This document shows, piece after piece, positions 15,387 through 23,611 of a stretch of DNA of 64,000 nucleotides. The stretch is taken from positions 1 through 64,000 of the forward strand of contig NZ_BEWB01000011.1 in assembly GCF_003112555.1 (NCBI RefSeq). Reading direction: 5' to 3'. The stretch comes from Streptomyces coelicoflavus (GTDB lineage Bacteria > Actinomycetota > Actinomycetes > Streptomycetales > Streptomycetaceae). The translations under genes and the position numbers were made by a program. The notes beneath the pieces are model-generated. The model made no database searches. It was given only the letters and a program-made list of their open reading frames with translations, and was not told the DNA's origin. Every line of letters begins with the position of its first letter. Within the stretch, counting starts at the first letter, position 1.

Positions 15387-17009
15387 TCACTGCCTGCTCA
15401 GCGCCCGCGACACCCCCGCCGTCACCGTCGTCGCCAGGATCCAGCCGGATGCGATCAGGGTGTACGAGAGCCACTGGCCGGGGCCCCGGGGGGCGAAGGC
15501 GGGTTCCTGGCCGAAGGTGACGATGGGGACGAGGAGGTCGAGGGTGTAGAAGACGGCGTTGAACGGGGGTGCCTTGCCGGGGTCGAGGGGGTCCGGGGTG
15601 TGCAGGGCGAAGTAGAGGGCGCCGCCGGCCAGTAGGGCCAGGAGCCAGAGGCCGGCGCGGAGGGGGCGGTAGCCGTAGCCGACGGCGGCGTCCTGGACGT
15701 GGCCCCAGAGGCGGGTGTGGGCGGGGAGGCCGGCGCGGCGGTGGCGTTGTTTGGCCAGCAGGACCGTGCGGGCCTCGTCGTCGTGGCCGAGACGCCGGTA
15801 GGCCGCCGCCAGTTGCTCGTAGGGCTGGGGGAGGTAGCCGCCGGGTGAGCGGCGGATCCAGCGGATGCGGTCGGTGGCCGGCAGGGGGGTGGCCAGCGTG
15901 TCGTACGTCGTGTCGGTCAGGCGGAGGTCGGCGGGCCAGGTGTCCCGGTCGTCGTGGAGCGTGCCTAGGTGGGCGCCGCGGGCGTCCACCGTTCCGTCGA
16001 CCGGGCGCCGGGTGCGCAGGTCCGTCTCCCGGGCCTGGACCGCCCGCAGGGACAGGGCGGTGCCGCCCGGGTGGGTCAGTTCGGCGTCGCGGAAGCTGAG
16101 TTCCGTGCCGACGCGGGTGCCGTCGAGTTTCACGGCGCCGTCGACCGTGAGACCGAGGCCCAGGTCGAAGTTGCGGGCGACGGTGACGTCCACCGCCTCC
16201 AGGGCGACGTCACCGGTGTTGCTCAGCCGGGCGCCGCAGAAGCCGATGGCCGCCCCGACCGTGGCGCCGGAGAGGATGAGCCGGCCCTCCGCGCTGAAGC
16301 CGGGGTGGCAGGTGAAGTCCTCGGTGACGCGCACGTGGTAGGCGTCCAGGGCGTGGCGGCCGGGGGCGTGGAGCGAGACGCCCTCCAGGTCGAACTCGCC
16401 GTCCACGGCCGCGCCGGACAGCCGGAACGTCCCCTCCACGGCCAGGCCGGTGCACAGTGCGTCGCCTCCCACCTGGGCGTGGACCGCCGATATCGCCTCG
16501 CCGTCGGGGAAGGAGATCTTCGTGTGGCGCAGGTCCAGGTCTCCGTTGATCTGGGTGCGGGAGAGGACCAGGGGACCCGTGAGGCGGCAGTGGGTGAGGG
16601 TCAGTCTCGCGTCGATCTGTGCCGTGTCCGCCACGAGTCCGGGCAGGGTGCAGCCCGTCATGGCCAGTTCCCGGGTCCGGGCGCCTTTCAGCAGCGGTGC
16701 CTCGTCGAAGCGGCAGTCGGTCAGGACGACCGGTGCCGTGATCTCCGTGAACCGGAGGTCCAGGAGGCCCGTGATCCGCGCACCGGTCAGCCGGAGTGCG
16801 GGGCGGTCGCCCGGCCCGCCCGCGTCGTTGGCGCCCAGCAGCAGGGCCGCGACGACTTCGGACCGGATCGTTCGGTCCGGTGCCGCCGGGTCGTGCGGGG
16901 CGCCCGGGGCGTTCGACGCACCCGGGGCGCCCGGAACTTCGACGGGGCGGCCTTGCGGGTAGGCGTCCCACAACCGGCGTTCGTGGGCGTTGAGTTCGTT
17001 GAGGCGCAC
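15387..17009 (-). CDS. Beta-helix-like repeat protein with C-terminal membrane anchors
   Basis: A 540-residue protein. GTG at 17009 has AGGAAG about ten bases upstream. Residues 60-370 are made of imperfect repeats of the type LxLxxxxIxGxLDLxxxxI (LRLTGARITGLLDLRFTEIT, GDLDLRHTKI, GTFRLSGAAVDGEFDLEGV), which should form a right-handed beta-helix similar to pentapeptide-repeat folds. Residues about 440-540 have two or three membrane segments (LWLLALLAGGALYFAL, YTLIASGWILATTVTAGVS) flanking a short ion-channel-like loop (LDLLVPIVTFGQE). Homologues in Streptomyces are often named membrane-associated oxidoreductase, but no redox motif is visible. Function unknown. Confidence 0.75.
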   Translation of the reverse strand: MRLNELNAHERRLWDAYPQGRPVEVPGAPGASNAPGAPHDPAAPDRTIRSEVVAALLLGANDAGGPGDRPALRLTGARITGLLDLRFTEITAPVVLTDCRFDEAPLLKGARTRELAMTGCTLPGLVADTAQIDARLTLTHCRLTGPLVLSRTQINGDLDLRHTKISFPDGEAISAVHAQVGGDALCTGLAVEGTFRLSGAAVDGEFDLEGVSLHAPGRHALDAYHVRVTEDFTCHPGFSAEGRLILSGATVGAAIGFCGARLSNTGDVALEAVDVTVARNFDLGLGLTVDGAVKLDGTRVGTELSFRDAELTHPGGTALSLRAVQARETDLRTRRPVDGTVDARGAHLGTLHDDRDTWPADLRLTDTTYDTLATPLPATDRIRWIRRSPGGYLPQPYEQLAAAYRRLGHDDEARTVLLAKQRHRRAGLPAHTRLWGHVQDAAVGYGYRPLRAGLWLLALLAGGALYFALHTPDPLDPGKAPPFNAVFYTLDLLVPIVTFGQEPAFAPRGPGQWLSYTLIASGWILATTVTAGVSRALSRQ

Positions 17010-17080
17010 GAGTGACGATCTTCCTGGGGCCGCTGCCCGCCGGGCAAGCCCCCTTTTCTCCCTTCCGCCGCCTCGCCGGT

Positions 17081-17160
17081 CCCGTCAGACACTCATCCGC
17101 CCCGTCAGGCCCTCGCCCGCCCCGTCAGGCCCTCGTCCGCCCCCTCAGGCCCTCGCCTGC
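17081..17160. repeat. Four tandem 20-bp repeats
   Basis: Units start at 17081, 17101, 17121 and 17141 and read CCCGTCAGGCCCTCGCCCGC with 1-4 changes each. The last unit includes the stop codon and the final codons of the minus-strand MBL-fold gene. Copy number probably varies between strains. There are no spacers, so it is not a CRISPR. Confidence 0.85.
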
Positions 17161-18062
17161 GCGCCCACCGTCACGTGCTCGCCCGGTGCGCACCGCAGCA
17201 GGCGGGAGGTGTGGCCCCTGCGGCCGGCCTCCGTGAGGAAGTCCTCCAAGGGGAAGCGGAAGACCGTGTAGTCGTTGTAGTGGACGGGCAGCGCCTGGCG
17301 CGGGCGGAGCAGGTCGAGCAGGCCGGCGCCCTGCTCGGCGTCCATGGTGACCACGAGACCGCCGGGCAGGGTCGTGCCGCCGAGGTGCAGGACGGCCAGG
17401 TGGATGTCCGGGTGCCGTACGGCGATCTCGCGCAGGCCGTCGTACATCAGGGTGTCGCCGGAGAGGTAGAGGACGAGGCGGGTCTCGCCCGTCCGGTCGC
17501 CGAACTACAGCAGGCTGCCCATCACCGGCGGCAGCAGGAAGCGGGCGGAGCCGGGCGCATGGCGGCCGGGGAGCGCGGTGACGCGGACGGTGGAGTCGCC
17601 GCGGTACACGGTGTACCGCTGCCAGGTGTGCAGGCCGGCGGCGCGGCGGAAGCCGTACAGGCCCTTCAGGAGGCGGGAGCCGTGCGGGGTGGTGATGAAC
17701 GGCAGACCGCGGTCCAGGCCGCGGCGGGCCACCCGGTCAAAGTGGTCGCCGTGGAGGTGGGAGAGGACCACGGCGTCCAGGTCCCCGTGCGGCAGTTCCG
17801 TCACGTCGAGGGCCGGCTCGGTGACCCGGCGCGAGACCAGCCCGTAGCCGAGGTGGGCCCGCTGGCCGCGGTGGAGGAAGTTGGGGTCCGTCAGGAGGGT
17901 CAGGTCGCCGTAGCGGATCAGCAGGGTCGCGTTGCCGATGAACTGGATGTCCGCGACGCCCTTGGGCGGCTTCCCCGGCGTCGGCGGGTTCCCCGGCTCC
18001 GGCGGGTTCCCGGGTTCCGGCGGCTTCCCCGGCACCGGCGGGGTGGGTGAGTGGTGCGGCAC
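17145..18062 (-). pseudogene. MBL-fold metal-dependent hydrolase interrupted by one amber codon
   Basis: The frame runs from GTG at 18062 (GGAAGGAG upstream) to 17145, 305 codons, but codon 186 (17505-17507) is TAG. Downstream of it the same frame continues with normal coding character. The N-terminal part has the metallo-beta-lactamase motif SHLHGDHFD (His102, His104, Asp106, His107). The part after the stop has the metal-bridging Asp in LYLSGDTLMYDG and the last His motif VLHLGG. So neither fragment alone has a full metal site. The N-terminus carries proline-rich PGNPPEPGNPP repeats. UlaG/YddR-like L-ascorbate lactonase-type proteins are the nearest family. A nonsense mutation, a sequencing error or stop readthrough are possible. 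Confidence 0.8.
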
Positions 18063-18165
18063 GGCCGGCTCCTTCCGTCGCTCGCGACTCCCCCGGGTAC
18101 TGCCACGGGTGCTCGCAGGGCCCGGAGTCACACTTCCGGTCGGGCCGGATCGCACGTCTCCCGGG

Positions 18166-18732
18166 TCAGGCGGACCGCCCCCGGGTCAGGCGGACCGCCG
18201 AGGCCAGGAAGAAGACGCCGCCGAGGAAGGCGTAGCCCGCGAGGCTGCCCAGCGACGGGTCGTCGGCGCCCGCCCGCGTGACGAACGAGATGCCGGCGAG
18301 TGTCGAGATGGCGCCGCTGACGATCATCGGCCACTGACCGCCCAGCCGGCGGCGGACGGCACCCGCGACGAGCTGGACGATGCCCGCGGTGACGGCCCAC
18401 GCGCCCCAGACGCGCAGGACGGCCGGGATGCCCGAGGTGGCGGCGAGGGCGAGGGCGAGGACCGTCAGGGAGCTGATCGCGATGTTCGCGTACAGGGGGC
18501 CGGCCGGGCCGCCGTTCGCCCGCGCCGACCGGACGTCGACGATCGCGGCGCCGACGTCGAACAGCGGATAGACCAGCAGGAGCGTGGTGCTGAGCGGGCC
18601 CAGTGTGTCGGCGGTGGCGAAGAGCAGGGCGGCCCATACGGCGGCGAACGCGAAGCGGACGAAGTACAGCTTGCGCAGGGTGACGGGGACGCCGGCGGGC
18701 GGGGCGGCGGCGATCGGGGGTGCGGTGTCCAC
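18166..18732 (-). CDS. DUF308-like four-helix-pair membrane protein, TetR target
   Basis: A 188-residue protein. GTG at 18732 (start VDTAPPIAAAPPAGVP) follows a GAAAGG site. Five to six membrane segments occupy residues 25-185 (FAAVWAALLFATADTLG, ISSLTVLALALAAT, YAFLGGVFFLASAVRL). The pattern resembles DUF308/HdeD-type small membrane proteins. The gene is divergent from the tetR gene at 18860, and an identical 23-bp operator arm lies about 30 bases upstream of its start, so it is almost certainly repressed by that regulator. Confidence 0.75.
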   Translation of the reverse strand: MDTAPPIAAAPPAGVPVTLRKLYFVRFAFAAVWAALLFATADTLGPLSTTLLLVYPLFDVGAAIVDVRSARANGGPAGPLYANIAISSLTVLALALAATSGIPAVLRVWGAWAVTAGIVQLVAGAVRRRLGGQWPMIVSGAISTLAGISFVTRAGADDPSLGSLAGYAFLGGVFFLASAVRLTRGRSA

Positions 18733-18760
18733 GGGAGTGCCTTTCGGTGAAGGAGAGAGA

Positions 18761-18839
18761 GCGAGGTAGAACGTTCGGTCTTGTCGTGCAGTCAAGGGCC
18801 TCCCGCCACCCCTTGTCAAGACCGAACGTTCTACCTCGC
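18761..18839. promoter_or_regulatory. Perfect 23-bp inverted repeats in the divergent tetR promoter
   Basis: GCGAGGTAGAACGTTCGGTCTTG (first 20 bases shown end at GGTC; arm 18761-18783) is repeated as its exact reverse complement at 18817-18839, 33 bases apart. Each arm contains the palindromic core GAACGTTC, a good TetR-type half-box pair. One arm lies before each divergent gene. The symmetrical layout suggests one TetR dimer pair per promoter and possibly looping. Confidence 0.75.
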
Positions 18840-18859
18840 CACCTTGATACGGTGGTCCC

Positions 18860-19462
18860 ATGAGTCCGAGCGCGGAAACCCGTCCCCCCTCCGAAGCGCG
18901 AGCCCGGCTGCTCGGCACCGCCACGAAGATCTTCTACTCGGAGGGCATCCACTCCGTCGGCATCGACCGGATCACCGCGGAGGCGCAGGTCACGCGGGCC
19001 ACGCTGTACCGGCACTTCTCGGGCAAGGAGGACCTGATCCTCGCCTACCTCGACCAGGCCGACCGGGGGATCCGGGCGCAGGTGGCCGCGGCCGTGAGCG
19101 GTACGCCCTCGGCCGCCGGGCAGGTCCGGGCCGTCGCGCGGTCCATCGTCGACGGGATCCGGTCCCCGGGTTTCCGCGGCTGCGCCTTCCTGAACGCCGT
19201 CGCCGAGTACCCGGACCCGGAGCACCCCGTGCACCGGGCGGTGCTGGCCCACCGGCAGTGGTTCCTGGACACCGTCACCGGGCTGTTGGCGCGGGTGGGC
19301 GAGGGCCGGGCACCCGTGGACGCCGCCGGACGGCACCTGGTCATGCTGCGGGACGGCGCGATGGCGGCCGGGTGCCTCTTCGACCCCGAGCTGATCTCCG
19401 AGACATTCCTGCACGGCGTGGAGGGTGTCCTGAGAGACGTCTCGGAAAAATCTTCCGCCTGA
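18860..19462 (+). CDS. TetR-family regulator (YxaF/LmrA-like)
   Basis: A 200-residue protein. The N-terminal HTH is typical: ATKIFYSEGIHSVGIDRITA, then VTRATLYRHFSGKEDLILAYL. The C-terminal domain has the RGCAFLNAVAEYPDPEHPV segment seen in the YxaF/LmrA/TetR_C_13 type. It should bind the GAACGTTC boxes in its own promoter and repress both itself and the divergent membrane-protein gene. The inducer is unknown. No strong ribosome site is visible before the ATG. Confidence 0.88.
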   Translation: MSPSAETRPPSEARARLLGTATKIFYSEGIHSVGIDRITAEAQVTRATLYRHFSGKEDLILAYLDQADRGIRAQVAAAVSGTPSAAGQVRAVARSIVDGIRSPGFRGCAFLNAVAEYPDPEHPVHRAVLAHRQWFLDTVTGLLARVGEGRAPVDAAGRHLVMLRDGAMAAGCLFDPELISETFLHGVEGVLRDVSEKSSA

Positions 19463-19556
19463 CCCCTCCCGCCGTGTCGAGAACGCGCGTCCGGCTCCGT
19501 CCCAGGGGTGAAGGCGGCCACAATGGGCCGCATCAGCACCGAGGAGACGACGCATC

Positions 19557-19964
19557 ATGGCCAAGTACCTGCTGCTCAAGCACTACCGAGGCGCCCCGGC
19601 ACCGGCCAACGACGTGCCGATGGACCAGTGGACGCCGGACGAGGTCTCGGCGCACATCCAGTACATGAACGACTTCGCGGCCCGGCTCGAGAAGACCGGC
19701 GAGTTCGTCGACGGGCAGGCACTCGCCCCCGAGGGGACATGGGTGCGGTACGACGGTGAGGGGCGGCCGCCGGTCACCGACGGGCCGTTCGCCGAGACCA
19801 AGGACCTCATCGCCGGCTGGATGGTGATCGACGTCGACGACTACGAGCGCGCCGTCGAGCTGGCCGGGGAGCTGTCCGCCGCCCCGGGCGCGGGCGGGAG
19901 GCCGATCCACGAGTGGCTGGAGCTGCGTCCGTTCATGGGCGCGCACCCGACCGTCACGGAGTGA
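19557..19964 (+). CDS. YCII/DGPF-family protein, partner of the ECF42 sigma factor
   Basis: A 135-residue protein starting MAKYLLLKHYRGAPAP with GAGGAGA upstream. It has the family signature DGPFAETKD and a single alpha/beta ferredoxin-like YCII domain. Genes of this DGPF family are the conserved neighbours of ECF42 sigma factors, and the sigma gene follows here by 7 bases. Its biochemical role is not established; it may be a target or a co-factor of the sigma factor. Confidence 0.88.
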   Translation: MAKYLLLKHYRGAPAPANDVPMDQWTPDEVSAHIQYMNDFAARLEKTGEFVDGQALAPEGTWVRYDGEGRPPVTDGPFAETKDLIAGWMVIDVDDYERAVELAGELSAAPGAGGRPIHEWLELRPFMGAHPTVTE

Positions 19965-19971
19965 CCTCCCG

Positions 19972-21183
19972 ATGGACGCGGCTCCGGCGGACGGGGATTC
20001 GGTGGACGAGGCTCCACCGGACAGGGCTCCGATGGACGAGGCCCTGATCCGGAGCCTCACCCCCGGCGTGCTGACCGTCCTCGTCCGCCGCGGGGCCGAC
20101 TTCGCGGCGGCCGAGGACGCGGTCCAGGACGCGCTGGTCGAGGCGGTCCGCGGCTGGCCGGCCGACCCGCCGCGGGACCCGAAGGGATGGCTCGTCACCG
20201 TGGCCTGGCGGCGGTTCCTCGACGCGGCCCGCGCCGACACCGCCCGCCGGCGGCGCGAGGACCGCGTCGAGGAGGAGCCCGCGCCCGGACCGGCACCGGA
20301 CGCGGACGACACGCTCCAGCTGTACTTCCTGTGCGCGCATCCCTCGCTGACCCCGTCCTCCGCGGTCGCGCTCACCCTGCGCGCCGTCGGCGGGCTGACC
20401 ACCCGGCAGATCGCGCGGGCGTACCTGGTGCCCGAGGCGACGATGGCGCAGCGGATCAGCCGGGCCAAGCGCACCGTCGCCGGTGTCCGGTTCGACCGGC
20501 CCGGCGATGTCGCCACCGTGCTGCGCGTGCTCTACCTGGTCTTCAACGAGGGCTACTCCGGTGACGTCGACCTGGCCGCCGAGGCCATCCGGCTCACCCG
20601 GCAGCTCGCGGCCTCCGTCGACCATCCCGAGGTGGCGGGGCTGCTCGCGCTGATGCTGCTCCACCACGCCCGGCGCGCGGCCCGGACGGCGCCCGACGGC
20701 AGCCTGGTGCCGCTCGCCGAGCAGGACCGCGGCCGTTGGGACACCGCGTCGATCGCCGAGGGGGTGGAGATCCTTCAGGCGGCGCTCGCCCGGGACCGGC
20801 TGGGCGAGTTCCAGGCCCAGGCCGCGATCGCCGCCCTGCACGCCGACGCGCCCACCGCCGGGGAGACCGACTGGGTGCAGATCGTGGAGTGGTACGACGA
20901 GCTGGCGCGGCTGACCGGCAACCCGGTGGTCCGGCTCAACCGGGCGGTCGCCGTCGGGGAGGCCGACGGCCCGCGCGCCGGGCTGGCGGCGCTCGCCGGG
21001 CTGGACGGGGCGCTGCCGCGTTACGCGGCGGTGGCGGCGTACCTGCACGAGCGCGACGGCGATGTGGACACGGCCGCACGGCTGTACGCCGAGGCGGCCC
21101 ACAAGGCGCCCGACCTCGCCGAGCGCGACCATCTGACGCGGCAGGCCGCCCGCCTCAACTCCCGGCGTCGTGAGGACCGGTGA
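19972..21183 (+). CDS. ECF42-type RNA polymerase sigma factor with C-terminal extension
   Basis: A 403-residue sigma factor. Region 2 is at about 35-100 (AAEDAVQDALVEAVRGWPAD, GWLVTVAWRRFLDAARADTA) and region 4 at about 135-190 (LTTRQIARAYLVPEATMAQR). The remaining 200 residues are the long helical TPR-like extension (VLYLVFNEGYSGD, LNRAVAVGEADGPRAGLAAL) that is needed for activity in ECF42 factors. No anti-sigma gene is present, as usual for this group. The first 25 residues are repetitive and acidic. The 3' end overlaps the convergent MFS gene by 29 bases. Confidence 0.9.
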   Translation: MDAAPADGDSVDEAPPDRAPMDEALIRSLTPGVLTVLVRRGADFAAAEDAVQDALVEAVRGWPADPPRDPKGWLVTVAWRRFLDAARADTARRRREDRVEEEPAPGPAPDADDTLQLYFLCAHPSLTPSSAVALTLRAVGGLTTRQIARAYLVPEATMAQRISRAKRTVAGVRFDRPGDVATVLRVLYLVFNEGYSGDVDLAAEAIRLTRQLAASVDHPEVAGLLALMLLHHARRAARTAPDGSLVPLAEQDRGRWDTASIAEGVEILQAALARDRLGEFQAQAAIAALHADAPTAGETDWVQIVEWYDELARLTGNPVVRLNRAVAVGEADGPRAGLAALAGLDGALPRYAAVAAYLHERDGDVDTAARLYAEAAHKAPDLAERDHLTRQAARLNSRRREDR

Positions 21184-22807
21184 CCGGCCCGGGCGCGGTC
21201 GCCGCGCGGGCACCGGTCTCGTCGGGAGGCGTGTGCACGTCCTCCGCCCGGCCGCCCGGGTGGCGCAGCGCGCAGAAGTAGCCGATCGCGAGGGCGACGG
21301 ACATGCCGTAGAAGACCCACTGGTTGGCCTCGGCGAAGTCGAGGCGGATCGCGGGCATCGCGTCCCGCATGGCGGTCTGCGTCGGGCCGTCGCCCGTCGG
21401 GGTGCGGGTGTCCGCGTTGCCGGTGATCGCCTCGGTGACGTCCCGGGCCATGGGGCGCTGGGCGTCGGGCGGTACTCCGCGGGTGCTCAGGGTCTCCTCG
21501 ACCCGGTCGGTCATGGAGTGCGTCAGCAGGGTGCCGAAGACGGCCAGGCCGACGCTGGCGGCGTAGTTGCGGACGGTCTGGGTGATGCCGGTGACCTCGC
21601 CGTAGGAGGAGCCGATCGAGCGGTTGACGGCGTCCGTCGACGCGGGGGCGAGGACGAAGCCGATGCCCGCGCCGGCGAGGGCGGCGTAGGGCCACTGGTC
21701 GTGCATGGACAGGTCGGTGAGCTTGCCGGCCCACAGCGCGAAGCCGACGGCGCCCAGGGCGCAGCCGATCCGCAGCGCCGGCCGGGCGCCCCGCCTGTCG
21801 AGGATGCGGCCGCCCCACTGGGAGGCGAGGGCGAATCCGGCGAAGAAGTACAGCAGGTACAGGGCGGCCTGGTTGGGCGAGGCGCTGAGCGAGACCTGGG
21901 CGTAGACCGAGGCGAAGAAGAACAGCGGGACGAACGCCAGCATGGCGAAGAAGAGCACCAGCGCGTCCACGGCGAACGCGCGGTCGCGGAAGACCGCGAG
22001 GTTGACCAGGGGGTGGCGGGTGCGCAGTTCGCGGCGGCAGAAGACGTGGAGGACGGCGAGGCCGCCCGCGATGCAGGCCCAGGTCGCCGCGTTGTCCCAG
22101 CCCCAGGTCGCCGACTGCTGGAAGCCGAGCACGCTCAGTCCCATGCCGGCGACGATCAGCAGGGCGCCCTTCACGTCCAGCGGCTCCTCGCGCCGGCGGT
22201 CGGGGATGCCGGCCAGCGCGGTCAGGACCAGTGCCGCGATCGCCACGGGGACGTTGACCCAGAAGATCGACCGCCAGGTCCACGCGGTCAGCCAGCCGCC
22301 GAGCAGCGGGCCCACGGCGGTCAGGGCGCCGGTGAGGCCGAAGAAGAGGGCGAGCGCGCGGCCCCGGCGCCCGACCGGGAACACCGCGACGACCACGGCG
22401 AGCGCGGCCGGGAAGAGCAGCGCGGCGCCCAGGCCCTGGACGGCGCGGAAGACGATGAGCCAGGTCAGCGCGTAGTCGCCGGAGGGCACGCAGCCGCACA
22501 GGACCGAGGCGAGGACGAAGACCAGGGTGCCGACGACGACCACGCGGCGTGGGCCCCACAGGTCGGCGAGGCGGCCGCCCAGGGCGAAGAAGGCGGCCAG
22601 GGCCAGCAGGTAGGCGTTGATCACCCACTGCATGCCGGAGGCCGACAGGCCCAGTTCCGAGACGATGTCGGGGGCGGCGATCGAGACGATCGTCTGGTCG
22701 ATGAACGTCATCGCCACCGCGAACATCATGGCGGCGAGGGCCAGCGACTGGGAGGGAGGGCGGCCACCCGGCGTGCTCGGGTCCCGCTCCGTCTGCGATC
22801 CGCTCAC
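21155..22807 (-). CDS. DHA2-family MFS multidrug exporter (14 helices)
   Basis: A 550-residue transporter. GTG at 22807 starts VSGSQTERDPS; the upstream site is weak. It has about 14 hydrophobic segments, motif A (LGGRLADLWGPRRVVV) and the motif C region (LTAVGPLLGGWLTAWTWRSI followed by FWVNVP), typical of EmrB/QacA drug-proton antiporters. A 40-residue Thr-rich loop sits before the last helix. The gene follows tetR (22894-23541) on the same strand with an 86-base gap, and is close to streptogramin-inactivation genes, so a role in drug efflux is likely. The substrate is inferred only. Confidence 0.88.
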   Translation of the reverse strand: MSGSQTERDPSTPGGRPPSQSLALAAMMFAVAMTFIDQTIVSIAAPDIVSELGLSASGMQWVINAYLLALAAFFALGGRLADLWGPRRVVVVGTLVFVLASVLCGCVPSGDYALTWLIVFRAVQGLGAALLFPAALAVVVAVFPVGRRGRALALFFGLTGALTAVGPLLGGWLTAWTWRSIFWVNVPVAIAALVLTALAGIPDRRREEPLDVKGALLIVAGMGLSVLGFQQSATWGWDNAATWACIAGGLAVLHVFCRRELRTRHPLVNLAVFRDRAFAVDALVLFFAMLAFVPLFFFASVYAQVSLSASPNQAALYLLYFFAGFALASQWGGRILDRRGARPALRIGCALGAVGFALWAGKLTDLSMHDQWPYAALAGAGIGFVLAPASTDAVNRSIGSSYGEVTGITQTVRNYAASVGLAVFGTLLTHSMTDRVEETLSTRGVPPDAQRPMARDVTEAITGNADTRTPTGDGPTQTAMRDAMPAIRLDFAEANQWVFYGMSVALAIGYFCALRHPGGRAEDVHTPPDETGARAATAPGPVTGPHDAGS

Positions 22808-22893
22808 CCGGCCAGTCTGCGTCCGCGCGGGTGACCGCGCATCCGGGCGCCGGACCGCGCCGGACCGCGCCGGCAGGGCCCGTACGACACCTC

Positions 22894-23541
22894 CTAGGCG
22901 CGGCGCCCGTACTCCGCGAGGGCCGGTGTCAGCAGGTCGAAGGCGCGGGGCGCCTCCCGCGCCAGCACCTCGGCGATCTCCGGGCCGGCGCGCCCCGACA
23001 GGGTCAGTTCCTGGATGCGGGCGAACAGGACGCGGTGGACCCCGCCGAGCAGGGCGGCGGCCGTGCGGGGGGTGATGTCGTCGGGCGGGGTGCCGGTCGC
23101 GTCGGCCAGGGCGGCGGCCAGTGCCTCCTCCCGCCGGTCGTGGAGACCGCGCAGGCACACGGTGAGGGTGGGGCTGTCGGCGATCATGCGGGTGAACGCC
23201 TCGCCGGCGAAGCCCGCGACCGGGTCCTGGGCCGCCACGGCGGCCAGGAAGGCGCGGCGCAGGGCCGACAGCGGCGTCTCGCCGGCTCCGCGTGCCGTCA
23301 CGGTGGCGGCCGGGGCGGCGACGAACTCGTCCTGGTGGTCCAGGGCCAGGTCCTCCTTGCGCGGGAAGTAGTTCGTCACCGTCTTCTTGGCGACCCGGGC
23401 GGCGTCGGCGATCTCGGCGATCGTCGTGTGCTCGAAGCCGCGCTCGATGAACAGCCTGGTGGCGTGGTCGGAGATCAGCTGCCGCGTCTCGCGCTTCTTG
23501 GTCTCGCGCAGGCCCAGCGGCGGGGTGTCGTTCAGGTCCAT
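22894..23541 (-). CDS. TetR-family regulator of the exporter and streptogramin locus
   Basis: A 215-residue protein. The HTH is clear: ETRQLISDHATRLFIERGFE, HTTIAEIADAARVAKKTVTN, then YFPRKEDL. The C-terminal domain fits ligand-binding TetR proteins. GGAGG lies 13 bases before the ATG, somewhat far. AT-rich direct repeats (ATTTTA twice, at 23549-23572) lie upstream, between it and the vgb-like gene, and could be its operator. It likely represses the exporter gene downstream and the divergent vgb-vat pair. Confidence 0.85.
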   Translation of the reverse strand: MDLNDTPPLGLRETKKRETRQLISDHATRLFIERGFEHTTIAEIADAARVAKKTVTNYFPRKEDLALDHQDEFVAAPAATVTARGAGETPLSALRRAFLAAVAAQDPVAGFAGEAFTRMIADSPTLTVCLRGLHDRREEALAAALADATGTPPDDITPRTAAALLGGVHRVLFARIQELTLSGRAGPEIAEVLAREAPRAFDLLTPALAEYGRRA

Positions 23542-23573
23542 GGGGAGAATTTTACCTCCGTAGCAATTTTATG

Positions 23574-23603
23574 TTGATTAACAGGATCGCCTCGGGGTAA
23601 CTT
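23574..23603 (+). promoter_or_regulatory. Candidate promoter of the vgb-vat operon
   Basis: TTGATT (23574-23579), an 18-base spacer and TAACTT (23598-23603) form a -35/-10 pair. The ATG at 23612 is 8 bases after the -10 and has no ribosome site, so the transcript may be leaderless. Confidence 0.4.
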
Positions 23604-23611
23604 TACTCTCG

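Noticed and set aside
17081..17160. Regular repeats that could suggest a CRISPR array
   Set aside because: The 20-bp units are directly adjacent without spacers and no cas genes are present.
21170..22834. 554-codon open frame opposite the exporter gene
   Set aside because: It is a shadow of the DHA2 exporter; its composition (Glu/Gly/Gln/Arg) has no domain.
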